A stretch of 64,000 nucleotides of DNA, taken from positions 372,001-436,000 of the forward strand of contig CAWAZD010000001.1 in the NCBI GenBank assembly GCA_963786395.1, written 5' to 3'. This DNA comes from Fen-1301 sp963786395 (GTDB lineage: Bacteria; Bacteroidota; Ignavibacteria; Ignavibacteriales; Ignavibacteriaceae). Positions 1 through 10,300 of the stretch are shown piece after piece. The notes under the pieces are model-generated. The model saw nothing but the letters and a program-made list of their open reading frames with translations, was not told the origin of the DNA and did no database searches. The first letter of the stretch is position 1. Each line of letters begins with the position of its first letter. Position numbers and translations under genes: made by a program.

Positions 1-1
1 G

Positions 2-1189
2 TGCCGATGAGAAATTTGCTGCTTTAGCATTTAAAATAATGAATGATCCATTTGTTGGTAAATTAACATTTTTCAGAGTTTATTCAGGTACTTTAAAAGC
101 AGGTTCATATATTTTTAATTCTGTCAGAGGTAAAGAAAGAAAGAATAGGCCGTTTACTTCAGATGCATGCAAATCATCGCGAAGAAATTGATGAAGTAAG
201 AGCTGGAGATATTGCTGCAGCTGTTGGTTTGAAAGATACAACAACTGGTGATACATTTTGTGATGAAGACAGATCCGGTTATTATGAAAAAATGATATTC
301 CCTGAACCGGTTATTCAGATTGCGATTGAACCTAAAACAAAAGCTGATCAGGAAAAATATCGGTATCACTTGTTAAATTAGCTGAAGAAGATCCGACTTT
401 TAGAATTAAATTGATGAAGAAACCGGTCAGACTATTATTAGCGGAATGGGTGAACTTCATCTTGAAATTATTGTTGATCGAATGAGAAGAGAATTTAAAG
501 TTGAAGCTAATGTTGGTAAACCTCAGGTTGCTTATAGAGAAACTATTACCAGAACAGTTAAAGCGAAGGTAAATTTGTTAGACAATCTGGTGGTCGTGGA
601 CAATATGGACATGTTTGGATTGAACTTAGTCCCAATGAACCAGGTAAAGGATATGAATTTGAAAATGCAATAGTTGGCGGAGTTGTTCCAAAAGAATATA
701 TTCCATCTGTTATCAGCCGGTATTCAAGAAGCAATGAGAAATGGTGTGATTGCAGGATATCCGGTTGTTGATATTAAAGCAAAGATTTACGATGGTTCTT
801 ATCATGATGTTGATTCTGATGAAATGTCTTTCAAAATAGCTGGTTCAATGGCTTTTAAAGAAGGTGCATCGAAAAGCAAGACCGATTACTTCTGAACCAA
901 TGATGAATGTAGAAGTTGTTACTCCTGAAGAATATATGGGCGATGTAATGGGAGATTTGAATTCACGAAGAGGAAGAATTGAAGGATTTACTGCAAGAAA
1001 AGATGCACAGGTAATTAAAGCGACTGTTCCTTTATCAGAAATGTTTGGATATGCAACTACTCTTAGGTCAATGACTCAAGGACGTGCAATTTATACAATG
1101 CAATTTGCACATTATGCAGAAGTTCCAAAAACATGTCGCAGAAGAGATTGCAGAGAAAACTCTTAGGTAAAAAATCAGTTTCAGCATAG
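2..1189 (+). CDS. fusA: Elongation factor G, 3' portion (partial, frame broken)
   Basis: GTPase that drives ribosomal translocation, acting in the cytosol. Only domains II (end) to V are in the window; the GTPase domain lies upstream. The recognisable stretches run in order through MGELHLEIIVDR, GGRGQYGHV, YIPSV, SEPMMNVEVVTPEEYMG and the C-terminal LRSMTQGRA, as in EF-G. The reading frame jumps near 145, 358, 410, 567, 715, 880 and 1130-1155, always between consecutive pieces of one protein, so I infer single-base errors. The stop is the TAG at 1187-1189. tuf follows after 47 bases, as in the str operon. Confidence 0.93.
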
Positions 1190-1236
1190 TTTAGCAATAA
1201 AATAATATTAAAAATTAAATTTAAAGGAGATATTAG

Positions 1237-2443
1237 ATGGCAAAAGAAAAATTTGAAAGAAGTAAACCTCACGTTAATATAGGTACAATTGGTCACGTTG
1301 ACCATGGTAAAACTACACTAACAGCTGCCATCACAATGGCTCTTGCACAGAAAGGCTTATCAACAATCAGAACATTTGATAATATTGATAATGCTCCAGA
1401 AGAAAGAGAAAGAGGTATTACGATTGCTACAGCTCACGTTGAATATTCAACAGAAAAAAGACATTATGCACACGTTGACTGCCCAGGACATGCTGATTAT
1501 GTTAAAGAATATGATTACCGGTGCTGCCCAAATGGATGGCGCTATTCTGTTGTTTCTGCACTGATGGTCCAATGCCTCAGACAAGAGAGCATATTCTTCT
1601 TGCACGTCAGGTTGGTGTTCCAAAAATGGTTGTATTCATGAATAAAGTTGATATGGTTGATGATCAGGAATTAATTGAATTAGTTGAAATGGAATTAAGA
1701 GAATTATTAAATTATTATGAATTTCCTGGTGATGAAATTCCGATTATTAAAGGATCTGCTTTAAAGCTCTTGGAAGCCGGTTCAAGTAATGCTGAGCTAA
1801 CTGATGAAAGATATAATTGTATCTGGGAGTTAATGGATGCAGTTGATAGTTATATTCCAATACCCAGAAGAGAAACTGAAAAACCTTTCTTAATGCCTGT
1901 TGAAGATGTATTTCTCTATACAGGTCGTGGAACAGTTGCAACAGGAAGAGTTGAAAGAGGACAAGTTAAAGATACAGAAGAAGTTGAATTAATCGGTCTT
2001 AGGCGTTCATAAGAAAACTGTTGTTACCGGAATTGAAATGTTCAGAAAGAATTGGATGCAGCTATGGCTGGTGATAACGCCGGTATCTTATTACGAGGTG
2101 TTGATAAAAATGAAATTGAAAGAGGAATGGTTCTTGCAAAAACCGGTTCAATTACTCCTCATAAGAAATTTGAAGGTAAAGTTTACGTTTTAACGAAAGA
2201 AGAAGGTGGACGTCATACTCCATTTTTTAACGGCTACAGACCTCAGTTTTATTTCAGAACAACAGATGTAACTGGAGTTGCAACACTTACCTGAAGGTAC
2301 TGAAATGGTAATGCCTGGTGATAGAGTTACTTTATCAATAGAATTAATTTCTACAATTGCTATGGAAGAAGGATCTAAGTTTCGCTATCCGTGAAGGTGG
2401 AAGAACAGTTGGTGCTGGAATAGTAACTAAAATAATTGAATAA
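1237..2443 (+). CDS. tuf: Elongation factor Tu (frame broken)
   Basis: GTPase that delivers aminoacyl-tRNA to the ribosome. The start ATG follows an aaggaga ribosome site. G1 (GHVDHGKTT), the effector-region residues ERERGITI, G3 (DCPGHADY) and G4 (NKVD) are readable, followed by domains 2 and 3 up to the ending VGAGIVTKIIE. About 400 codons matches the family. Frames change near 1505, 1560, 2003, 2045, 2290 and 2378. At 2003 an extra A turns the expected CTTGGC into CTTAGGC. The breaks look like errors because conserved residues resume immediately. Confidence 0.96.
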
Positions 2444-2459
2444 AAGTAAATTTTAACTT

Positions 2460-2488
2460 AAGGGAAAGTATAATCAACTTTCCCTTTT
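2460..2488 (+). terminator. Hairpin between tuf and rpsJ (terminator or attenuator)
   Basis: A perfect 10-base inverted repeat (2460-2469 with 2477-2486) with a 7-base loop is followed by a short T run (2485-2488). It sits 17 bases after the tuf stop and 13 before the rpsJ ribosome site. It could separate str from S10 transcription or attenuate it. No promoter for rpsJ fits in the remaining space, so partial read-through is the simplest reading. Confidence 0.6.
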
Positions 2489-2515
2489 ATGTTCGTAACA
2501 AAGGAGTAATTTTAA

Positions 2516-2824
2516 GTGCCCGGTCAAAAGATTAGAATTAAATTAAAATCGTACGATCATATTTTGATTGATAAATCAACTGAAAAGATTATTAAAACTG
2601 TAAGAAGTACAGGTGCAGTTGTATCCGGTCCTATACCTCTTCCAACAAAACGGACTGTTTATACAGTGCTGAGGTCACCTCATGTTGATAAGAAATCAAG
2701 AGAGCAATTTGAGACCAGGGCTCACAAAAGAATAATTGATATTCATAACTCAAATAACAAAACCGTCGATTCATTGAGTAAATTGGATATACCGGCGGGT
2801 GTAGATATTGAGATAAAGTTATAA
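2516..2824 (+). CDS. rpsJ: 30S ribosomal protein S10
   Basis: Small-subunit protein and NusB partner in antitermination. The 102-residue frame is intact. It starts at GTG (2516) after an aaggag site at 2501-2506 and reads MPGQKIRIKLKSYDH, the family N-terminus, ending in DIPAGVDIEIKL. It is the first gene of the S10 operon, and rplC begins 16 bases downstream. Confidence 0.97.
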   Translation: MPGQKIRIKLKSYDHILIDKSTEKIIKTVRSTGAVVSGPIPLPTKRTVYTVLRSPHVDKKSREQFETRAHKRIIDIHNSNNKTVDSLSKLDIPAGVDIEIKL

Positions 2825-2840
2825 GGAATTTGGAGTTAAG

Positions 2841-3464
2841 ATGTCTGGCTTATTGGAAAAAAAACTAGGAATGTCAAGTATTTTTACGGATGATGGAAGG
2901 TAATACCTGTAACCGTAATTAGAAGCAGGACCATGACAGTGTTTCCAGTTAAAACCAAAGAAAAAGACGGTTACGAAGCGATTCAGTTGGGTTTGGCTCA
3001 AAAAAAGAAAAAAAGACTCTAAACCTGAAATGGGACAATACAAGAAAAATAACTTAACCCAATTCGGAATTTTAAAGGAATTCAGAATTTCTGATATCAT
3101 CGAACTATAAAATTGGTGATGAAATTAAAGTCGATTTCTTTCAGAAGGTGAAAAAATTAAAGTTAGATCCGGAAAGAGTAAAGGAAAAGGTTTTCAAGGT
3201 GTAATGAGAAGACATGGATTTGGAGGTGTCGGCGGTACAACTCACGGTCAAAGTGACAGATTGAGGGCTCCAGGTTCAATTGGTTCAAGCTCATATCCTT
3301 CAAGAGTTTTTAAAGGAATGAAAATGGCCGGTAGGATGGGTTATGATAATGTAACAATTTCAAATTTAAAGGTTGTTAAAATTATACCTGAACAAAATTT
3401 GATATTGGTGAAAGGAGCTGTTCCTGGCTCAATTAACACAATTGTTGAATTGATAAAGAAGTAA
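2841..3464 (+). CDS. rplC: 50S ribosomal protein L3 (frame broken)
   Basis: Early-assembly large-subunit protein near the peptidyl-transferase centre. The N-terminus MSGLLEKKLGMSSIF and the central GKGFQGVMRRHGF and SSYPSRVFKGMKMAGRMG blocks are family hallmarks. The span equals about 207 codons, the usual length. Frames jump near 2898, 3018, 3107 and 3140, and the second half (3204-3464) reads cleanly. I take these as indel errors. Confidence 0.95.
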
Positions 3465-3474
3465 TTGGTATAAA

Positions 3475-4114
3475 ATGAAATTAGATATATTATAAAAAAG
3501 ATGGCACGTAGTCCGGTGAGACAAGTTGAACTTTCGGAAGAATTTTCGGAATCGAACCGAATGACCATGCTATTTATCTTTCTGTAAAAGCTTATTTGGC
3601 CAACCAGAGACAGGGAACTCAAAATCAAAAGAACGCGGCGAAGTTAGCGGCGGTGGTAAAAAACCATGGAAACAAAAAGGTCGCGGCGGTGCAAGAGCAG
3701 GAACATACACGATCGCCTATTATGGGTTGGCGGTGGTACTATATTTCGGCCCAAAACCGAGAGATTATCGTCAGAAATTACAAAAGAAAGTTAGGCTCTT
3801 GCTAGAAAATCTGCTCTTTCTTATAAAGTAAAAGACGAATCAGATTGATTGTTGTTGAGGATTTTAATTTTGAAAAACCAAAAACAAAAGATTTTGCTGC
3901 GATACTATTAGATGCTTTAAATGCTACTGGTAAAAAAATATTATTGCTTAACTAACGGCACAATGGAAAATATTTATAAATCCGGTAGAAATATTGCAAA
4001 ATTAATATTCTTGAAGCTGATAAAGCATCAACATATGATATATTGAACAATCAGATTTTGATTAGTACAGAAAAGTGCAGTAGAATATATTAGCAAACAC
4101 ATTCTGAAAATTAA
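3475..4114 (+). CDS. rplD: 50S ribosomal protein L4/L1e (heavily frame broken)
   Basis: Large-subunit protein lining the exit tunnel. Position between rplC and rplW and the pieces MKLDI, NDHAIYLSVKAYLANQRQGT, PWKQKGRGGARAG and RALARKSALSYK identify L4. At least eight frame changes fall between 3490 and 4060, the worst in the window. The start ATG is fairly clear; the stop (TAA near 4112) is approximate because the final frame is uncertain. Confidence 0.85.
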
Positions 4115-4129
4115 ACGTAGGGTGATAAA

Positions 4130-4434
4130 ATGCATCAGTATTTTAATAAGTCCATTAATTACTGAAAAGATGACTAACATTACTGCAAATACAAGTGGTA
4201 AATATGGATTCCTTGTTAATCCTGAATGCAAATAAAATTGAAATTGCAAAAGCTATTGAAAAAAAATTTAATGTTCATGTTGTTAATGTAAGAACAATAA
4301 ATCATCCAGGAAAAATGAAAACTCAGTTCAGGAAAAAGGGAAGATATACAGGAAGAACTGCCAAATTTAAAAAAGCGATTATTACCCTAAAAGAAGGTGA
4401 AAAAATTGAATTTTTGAGCAAGTATAGATTTTAA
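4130..4434 (+). CDS. rplW: 50S ribosomal protein L23
   Basis: Large-subunit protein at the exit tunnel that docks trigger factor and SRP. The sequence ILISPLITEKM, the hallmark GKYGFLV and the C-terminal block with KKFNVHVVNVRT and RTAKFKKAI are typical. About 100 residues. The ATG at 4130 has an SD-like agggtga upstream but needs one indel to join the body; a GTG at 4122 would avoid it. The rplB start follows after 15 bases. Confidence 0.93.
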
Positions 4435-4449
4435 AGTAGGACGAATTAA

Positions 4450-5277
4450 ATGGCAATTAGTAAATTAAAACCAAATACCCCGGGGACAAGGTTCAGGTCA
4501 ATTTCTTCATTTGAGGAGATTACTAAGACTACTCCTGAAAAATCTTTGACTGTTGCCTTAAGAAAATCGGGCGGAAGAAATAATCAGGGCAGAGTTACTT
4601 CACGGCATATCGGTGGTGGACATAAACAAAGATATAGAATTATTGATTTCAAAAGAGATAAAGCATGGAATACCTGCAAAAGTTTTTTCGATTGAATATG
4701 ATCCAAATAGAACTTCCAGAATAGCATTGCTTCATTATGCCGATGGCGAAAAAAGATATATTCTTGCTCCTGAAGGATTAAAAGTTGGTGATAAAGTTAT
4801 ATCTGGTCCAGGAAGTGATATTACAGTTGGAAATGCTTTACCTTTAAAAGATATGCCATTGGCAGTTTTGTACACAATGTTGAACTTAAACCCGGTAAAG
4901 GCGGTCAGCTTGGACGATGTGCCGGGTTTCTATTCAGGTAATGGCAAAGGAAGGAGATTATGCTCAACTTGAAAATGCCTTCAGGTGAAGTTAGAATAGT
5001 AAGATTAAATTGCATGGCTACTTACGGTGTAGTTGGAAATGCTGATCAGGAAAATATTAGTCTTAGGTAAAGCAGGAAGAAGCAGATGGATGGGAATCAG
5101 ACCTCATGTTAGAGGTGTTGCAATGAATCCGGTAGATCATCCAATGGGTGGTGGTGAAGGAAAAACATCTGGCGGAGGCCATCCGGTTTCTCCATGGGGT
5201 CAAAAAGCAAAGGATTGAAAACCAGGAAGCATAAAAAAGAATCAAATAAATTTATTATTAAGAGAAGAAATAAGTAG
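4450..5277 (+). CDS. rplB: 50S ribosomal protein L2 (frame broken)
   Basis: Core large-subunit protein needed for peptidyl transfer and subunit association. Readable blocks are the N-terminus MAISKLKPNTPGTR, GGRNNQGRVTSRHIGGGHKQ, the KVFSIEYDPNRTSRIALLHY block and the conserved MNPVDHPMGGGEGKTSGG near the C-terminus. About 275 codons as expected. Frames change near 4665, 4880, 4975, 5060 (an extra A, CTTAGG for CTTGG) and 5210. Confidence 0.96.
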
Positions 5278-5285
5278 AGTACAAT

Positions 5286-5573
5286 ATGCCAAGATCAGTT
5301 AAAAAAGGGCCATTCATCGATTTAAATTGATGGAAAAGATTTCCAAACTTAACGAATACAAATCAGAAAAAAATTATTAAGACATGGTCAAGAGCATCCA
5401 CAATTTCTCCGGATTTTGTTGGTCATACAATTGCAGTTCATAACGGCAATAAAATGATACCTGTTTATGTTACTGAAAATATGGTTGGTCATAAACTTGG
5501 TGAATTTGCTCCGACCAGAATTTTCAGAGGTCATCCGGGCACTAAAGCTGAAAAAGCATCTAAAGCGAAATAA
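5286..5573 (+). CDS. rpsS: 30S ribosomal protein S19 (one frame break)
   Basis: Small-subunit head protein that pairs with S13 near the A site. It begins MPRSVKKGPFID and carries TWSRASTISPDFVGHTIAVHNG and GEFAPTR, the family signature. One indel near 5325 separates the first 14 residues from the rest. It ends EKASKAK, about 95 residues. Confidence 0.95.
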
Positions 5574-5593
5574 AAGATAAGATTTAAGGAAAT

Positions 5594-5940
5594 AATGGAA
5601 GCAAGAGCAATACACAGATATATTGGTTCATCACCACGAAAAATGCGATTAGTGATTGATCTTATCAGAGGAATATCGGTTGATAAAGCAATAGAAGTTT
5701 TGCATTTCAACCAAAGCATGCTTCAAAAGATGCGGAAAAAGTTTTAAGATCTGCAGTTTCGAATCTGATGAATAAAGATGATGCATCAAAACATGAAGCC
5801 GTCGATTTGTTTGTTAAAGAAGCTTTTGTAAATCAAGGACCTACATTAAAAAGAATTTCTCCTGCACCTATGGGTCGGGCGTACAGAATAAGAAAAAGAT
5901 CTAATCATTTAACAATTGTTGTTGCGACAAAAGATACTAG
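5594..5940 (+). CDS. rplV: 50S ribosomal protein L22 (frame broken, stop uncertain)
   Basis: Large-subunit protein with a tunnel loop. It begins MEARAIHRYIGSSPRKMRLV and continues through DAEKVLRSAVSNL to the hallmark PMGRAYRIRKRSNHLTIVV. A frame change lies near 5700. The second half is in frame with rpsC, so read literally L22 and S3 are fused; a TAG at 5938-5940 in the neighbouring frame is the likely true stop. The rpsC ribosome site overlaps it. Confidence 0.92.
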
Positions 5941-5950
5941 GAGGATATTT

Positions 5951-6593
5951 TTGGGTCAAAAGACAAACCCGATTGGATTAAGAGTTGGTATCATCAGAGG
6001 ATGGGAATCTAATTGGTATGAAAATAAAAGTTATGCTGCCAAATTAAAGGAAGATGAAAGATTAAGAGATTATGTTAGAAAAAGATTAAAAAAAGCTGGG
6101 ATTTCTCAGAATTATTATTGACAGAACTTCAAAGAATATTATTTTGACAATTCATACCTCACGTCCTGGTGTTGTAATTGGAAAAAGCGGAAAAGAAATT
6201 ACTCAGATTGAAGAGGAATTGAAACAAGTTACTGATAAAGAAGTGAAAATTCAGATTTCTGAAATTAAAAGACCTGAACTTGATGCTTTTTTAGTTGGCT
6301 GAAAATATTGCCAGACAAATTGAAGGAAGAGTTTCATTTAGAAGAGCTATGAAAATGCGATTACTTCTGCCATGAGAATGGGAGCTGAAGGTATAAGAAT
6401 TATGTGTGCAGGTAGATTAGGCGGAGCAGAAATGGCTCGAACCGAGCAGTATAAAGAAGGAAGAATTCCTTTGCATACTCTACGTGCTGATATTGATTAT
6501 GCAACGGCAACAGCACAAACAATTTACGGTTCGATTGGAATAAAAGTTTGGATTTGCCGCGGAGAAATTTTAGGAAAAAGAGTTACAGATTAA
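5951..6593 (+). CDS. rpsC: 30S ribosomal protein S3 (frame broken)
   Basis: Small-subunit protein at the mRNA entry site. The TTG start follows a perfect aggagg (5939-5944) and gives MGQKTNPIGLRVGIIRGWES. The KH domain contains VVIGKSGKEI (GxxG loop), followed by the C-terminal GRLGGAEMARTE block and ending GKRVTD. Frames change near 6110, 6300 and 6350. Confidence 0.95.
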
Positions 6594-6615
6594 AGTATCC
6601 AGGAGTTTTTAGATC

Positions 6616-7026
6616 ATGTTAATGCCTAAAAGAGTTAAGTTTCGAAAATCACAACGCGGAAGAATGGCCGGGAAAGCAAATCGTGGCAGTTCGTGGATTT
6701 TGGCGATTATGGATTAAAGGCTATGGAATGTCATTGGATTACAAGCAGACAAATTGAAGCATGTCGTGTTGCTCTTTCACGAAAAATGAAAAGAGATGGT
6801 AAAGTTTGGATTAGAATATTTCCCGATAAACCTGTTTCTAAGAAACCACTTGAAACAAGAATGGGTAAAGGAAAAGGCGGCTCCGGAGTTTTGGGTTGCT
6901 GTAGTTAAACCGGGAAGAGTATTGTTTGAAGTTTCAGGTGTTGAAAAGAAATAGCTCATGAAGCCTTACAAACTTGCGCATATAAGTTACCAATTAAAGA
7001 CTAAAGTGGTTGCAAGACCGGATTAG
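6616..7026 (+). CDS. rplP: 50S ribosomal protein L16 (frame broken)
   Basis: Large-subunit protein that organises the A-site tRNA pocket. It begins MLMPKRVKFRKSQRGRMAGKA and continues through the conserved ITSRQIEACRVALSRKMKR, KPLETRMGKGKG and the C-terminal KLPIKTKVV. About 136 codons. Frames change near 6690, 6890 and 6950-6975. Confidence 0.95.
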
Positions 7027-7051
7027 AATAAATTAAAAAGGCTTTAATAAA

Positions 7052-7266
7052 ATGAAAATTTTTGAAATAAGAGAAATGTACAAGCCGAGAAATCGATAAA
7101 AGAATTCTGGAAGAAGAAAAGAATCTTGTGGATTTACGATTTGCACATCAGTTAAAACAGTTAACTAATACTGCAAAATTAAGTATTACAAGAAAAGATA
7201 TCGCGAAAATGAAAACAGTTCTTGAAAGAAAGAAAAGCTGAAGAAGTCCATACTCAAAGGAAATAA
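7052..7266 (+). CDS. rpmC: 50S ribosomal protein L29 (frame broken)
   Basis: Small large-subunit protein at the exit tunnel. MKIFEIREM is followed, after an indel near 7080, by ILEEEKNLVDLRFAHQLKQL, which matches the family's EL..LRFQ..TGQL core. It ends HTQRK. About 71 residues, slightly longer than usual. It was identified from sequence and its rplP-rpmC-rpsQ position. Confidence 0.88.
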
Positions 7267-7287
7267 AGAAGGAGTATAAAGTTTACT

Positions 7288-7547
7288 ATGGAGAACGCAG
7301 ATTAAGAAAAACAAGAGTTGGTGTTAGTGGTAAGCAATAAAATGAACAAAACTATTACTGTTGCAATTGAAAGAAAAGTTCCTCATACGATTGTATAAAA
7401 AATATTTTAAGAAAACCACCAAATTGATGGCGCATGATGAAAAAAATGAATGCACGGATTGGTGATAAAGTTAAAATCATGGAAACCCGTCCTTTGAGTA
7501 TAAGAAAAAGATGGCGTTTAGTTGAAATTGTTGAAAAAGCCAAGTAA
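7288..7547 (+). CDS. rpsQ: 30S ribosomal protein S17 (frame broken)
   Basis: 16S rRNA-binding OB-fold protein. The start ATG at 7288 (MENAD) is followed after an indel by RKTRVGVVVSNKMNKTITVAIERKV in pieces, then the C-terminal GDKVKIMETRPLS and the K/R-rich tail ending EKAK. About 86 residues, normal. Breaks lie near 7302, 7330, 7390 and 7455. Confidence 0.92.
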
Positions 7548-7569
7548 AAAGTTAAGGAGTTATTTAATA

Positions 7570-7939
7570 ATGATTCAAGAAGAAACAAATTTAGTAGTTG
7601 CCGATAATTCAGGCGCAAAAAGAGTAGATGTATCCGTGTTCTTGGCGGAAGCGGTAGACAATATGCATAGTGTTGGTGATATAATTGTTGTTAGCTGTTA
7701 AAACTGCAATTCCCAGTGGTGCTGTAAAAAAAGGTGAAGTATCCAGGGCAGTTATTGTCAGAACTAAAAAAGAAGTAAGAAGAAAAGATGGTTCTTATAT
7801 AAGATTTGATGAAAATGCCGCAGTTCTTATTAATGCGCAAAATGAACCAAGAGGTACTCGTATTTTTGGCCCTGTTGCAAGAGAATTGAGAGAAAAACAA
7901 TTTATGAAAATAGTTTCTTTAGCTCCAGAGGTATTATAA
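7570..7939 (+). CDS. rplN: 50S ribosomal protein L14 (frame broken near the start)
   Basis: Large-subunit interface protein and first gene of the spc operon. MIQEETNLVVADNSGAKR is the family N-terminus. After breaks near 7625-7690 the body reads KTAIPSGAVKKGEVSRAVIV, then IRFDENAAVLIN and RIFGPVARELRE, all diagnostic. It ends SLAPEVL, 122 residues. Confidence 0.96.
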
Positions 7940-7952
7940 GGATTTTAGGTAA

Positions 7953-8280
7953 ATGAAAATTAGAAAAAGTGATAATGTTAGAATAATTTCCGGAAATAAC
8001 AAAGGAAAAACCGGAAAAGTATTAAAAGTATTTCCTAAAGAATGCAAGAGTAATTGTTGAAGGTATTAATTTAAGAAAAAGACATACAAAACCGACTCAA
8101 AAAAATCCTCAAGGCGGTATACTTGAAAAGGAAGCATCCAATTAATGTTTCAAATGTAATGATAATTGATCCTAAAACTAGGTGAAACCACAAGACTTGG
8201 CTGCACAGATTATCCTGGATGAAAAAACCGGTAAAAAGAAAAGAGCCCGCGTAAGCAGAACAAGCGGCGAAATGGTTTAA
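7953..8280 (+). CDS. rplX: 50S ribosomal protein L24 (frame broken)
   Basis: Assembly initiator with a KOW motif. MKIRKSDNVRIISGNNKGKTGKVLKVFP is the KOW-bearing N-terminus, and the body includes VEGINLRKRHTKPTQKNPQGG. It ends TSGEMV. Frames change near 8040, 8130 and 8180; at 8180 an extra A makes ACTAGG where ACTGG is expected. Confidence 0.94.
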
Positions 8281-8307
8281 TAATAATTTTATTAAGGTTA
8301 GATTTTA

Positions 8308-9026
8308 ATGGCTGAAAAGAAAACAAAAAAAGAAGATACTGCAGAAAAACCGGCAAAAGTACAGAGAAAGCTGTAAAGACTTAGAAAAACCTGTTAAGGG
8401 GACTGAAAAAACAGCAAAATCCGCTAAAAAGGAGACAAAACCGGCTGAAAAAGAGGTTAAAATCCCCTGCAGATTGGCAGATGTTTATAAAAAGAAATTT
8501 CTTCGTCATTAATGAAAAAATTTAGTTACAAAAGCATTATGCAGGTTCCGAAACTACATAAAATTGTAGTGAATATGGGTGTGGGTGCGGCAGTTGCAGA
8601 TGCAAAATTAATAGAAGAAGCGGCTAAAGAACTTGAAACAATTACCGGTCAAAAAGCCAAGTATTCGAAAAGCTAAAAAAGCTATTTCAAATTTCAAATT
8701 AAGAGAAGGTCTTAATATTGGTGCATGGTTACTCTTGAGAAAAGAAAGGATGTTTGAGTTTCTAGATCGACTTGTAAATGTTGCGCTTCCCACGTGTTAG
8801 AGATTTCAGAGGATTATCTGATAAATCATTTGATGGTCGAGGAAATTATACACTTGGGATTAAAAGAACAGATTATTTTCCCCGAAATTAATGTAGATAA
8901 GATTAACAAGAGTATTAGGAATGGATATTACATTTGTGACAACAGCAAAAACATGATAACGAAGCATTTGAACTATTGCAGTCATTTGGAGTTCCATTCA
9001 GAAAAAAAGAAATTAAATCAGCTTAA
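8308..9026 (+). CDS. rplE: 50S ribosomal protein L5 with a Lys/Ala/Glu-rich N-terminal extension (frame broken)
   Basis: 5S rRNA-binding protein of the central protuberance. The conserved body starts near 8470 (RLADVYKKKFLRH) and contains KSIMQVPKLHKIVVNMGVG, KAKKAISNFKLREG, RVRDFRGLS and the FPEIN motif, ending KKEIKSA. Ahead of it are about 50 residues rich in K, A, E, T and P, starting MAEKKTKKEDTAEKPAK, preceded by a plausible ATG. The extension's exact residues are uncertain because of indels near 8358-8395 and 8515. Others lie near 8660, 8785 and 8920-8960. Confidence 0.93.
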
Positions 9027-9037
9027 CAGGAGATTTG

Positions 9038-9308
9038 ATGGCACGAAAATGTTTAATAGCAAGAGAAGAAAAAAGAAGAGTTCTTGTTGCAAAATATGCA
9101 AAAATCAGAAAGGAATTGAAAGAAAAAGGTGATTCAGAAGGACTTCAAAAACTTCCCAAAAACTCTGCAAAGGTTAGGTTGCATAATCGTTGTATGTATA
9201 CAGGAAGAGCCAGAGGATATTCACCGTAAATTCGGTATATCCCGATTGGTATTAAGGGAAATGGGCTTAAAAGGCGAAATTCCCGGATTAAAAAAGGCAA
9301 GTTGGTAG
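9038..9308 (+). CDS. rpsN: 30S ribosomal protein S14, long zinc-free form
   Basis: 16S rRNA-binding head protein. It reads MARKCLIAREEKRRVLVAKY to YTGRARGY, then after an indel near 9228 HRKFGISRLVLREM and GLKKASW. The 89-residue length and absence of a CxxC pair place it in the zinc-independent class. An aggag site precedes the ATG. Confidence 0.95.
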
Positions 9309-9319
9309 AAGGAGAAAAT

Positions 9320-9715
9320 ATGCCGGTAACAGATCCGATTTCAGATTTTTTAACTAGAATTAGAAATGCTGCTAAAGCTAAAAAACCAAAAGTAGATATT
9401 CCTTCTTCGAAAATGAAGAAAAGTCTTGCTGAAATTTTGAAAAACCAGAATTATATTGAAAATTTTGAATTGATTGAAGACAATAAACAGAATATTCTTC
9501 GTGTTCAATTGAAATATAGAAACGGTGTATCTGCTATCAGCGGTCTTAAAAGAATTAGTACTCCAGGTTTAAGGGTTTATAAAGACTCAATTGATCTACC
9601 TAGAGTTTTGAATGGACTTGGAATTGCAGTAGTATCAACCTCAAAAGGACTTCTAACCGATAAAGAAGCTAGAAAGAAATCTGTCGGCGGTGAAGTAGTT
9701 TGTTATATCTGGTAA
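9320..9715 (+). CDS. rpsH: 30S ribosomal protein S8
   Basis: 16S central-domain binder and, in other bacteria, translational repressor of the spc operon. The frame is intact: MPVTDPISDFLTRIRNAAKA to the C-terminal GIAVVSTSKGLLTDKEAR and GGEVVCYIW, 131 residues. The ATG at 9320 has gaaggag just upstream. Confidence 0.97.
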   Translation: MPVTDPISDFLTRIRNAAKAKKPKVDIPSSKMKKSLAEILKNQNYIENFELIEDNKQNILRVQLKYRNGVSAISGLKRISTPGLRVYKDSIDLPRVLNGLGIAVVSTSKGLLTDKEARKKSVGGEVVCYIW

Positions 9716-9736
9716 AATATTGAATGGAGTTTTAAA

Positions 9737-10278
9737 GTGTCAAGAATTGGTAAAAAACCAATATTGTTCCTAAAGATGTGACTGTAAAAATTACAGGAAA
9801 TGTTAGTAGATGTAAAAGGTCCAAAAGGAGAATTAGAAAATGATATTTAATTCCAAATATGAAAGTTGAATTAAATAATGATGAATTATTAGTAACAAGA
9901 CCAGATGATTTAAGAGAAAATAAAGCCCTTCATGGTTTAACTAGGGCATTGTTACAAAATATGGTTAACGGAGTAACTAAGGCTTATACCAAAACTCTTG
10001 ATATTGTTGGAGTTGGATATAAAGCTGAATTAAAAGGAAAAATCTACTTTTAAATATTGGATACTCACACCCAATTTATTTTATGCCTCCTGAAGGAATT
10101 AAATCTAGTAAGTCCCAACTGCAACTCAGATATATATCCGGAATTGATAAACAACTTAGTTGGAATTGTAGCTGCCAAAATTAGATCAATCAGAAAACCT
10201 GAACCTTATAAAGGTAAAGGAATTAAATATTCTAATGAAATTATTCAAAGAAAAGCCGGTAAAACTGCAGGCAAGTAA
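9737..10278 (+). CDS. rplF: 50S ribosomal protein L6 (frame broken)
   Basis: Large-subunit stalk-base protein. The GTG start gives MSRIGKKPI, followed by VKGPKGEL, the family hallmark ENKALHGLTRALLQNMVNGV, DIVGVGYKAELKGK and the C-terminal VAAKIRSIRKPEPYKGKGI. About 180 codons. Frames change near 9762, 9800, 9843, 10045 and 10110. Confidence 0.95.
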
Positions 10279-10300
10279 ATTTAGCGGAGTTTAGACTAAA

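Noticed and set aside
5768..6121. A single frame running from L22 into S3, suggesting a fused ribosomal protein
   Set aside because: The rpsC ribosome site and TTG start are intact, and a TAG lies in the adjacent frame at 5938-5940. The surrounding genes are full of indels, so a lost base at the L22 stop is simpler than a fusion.
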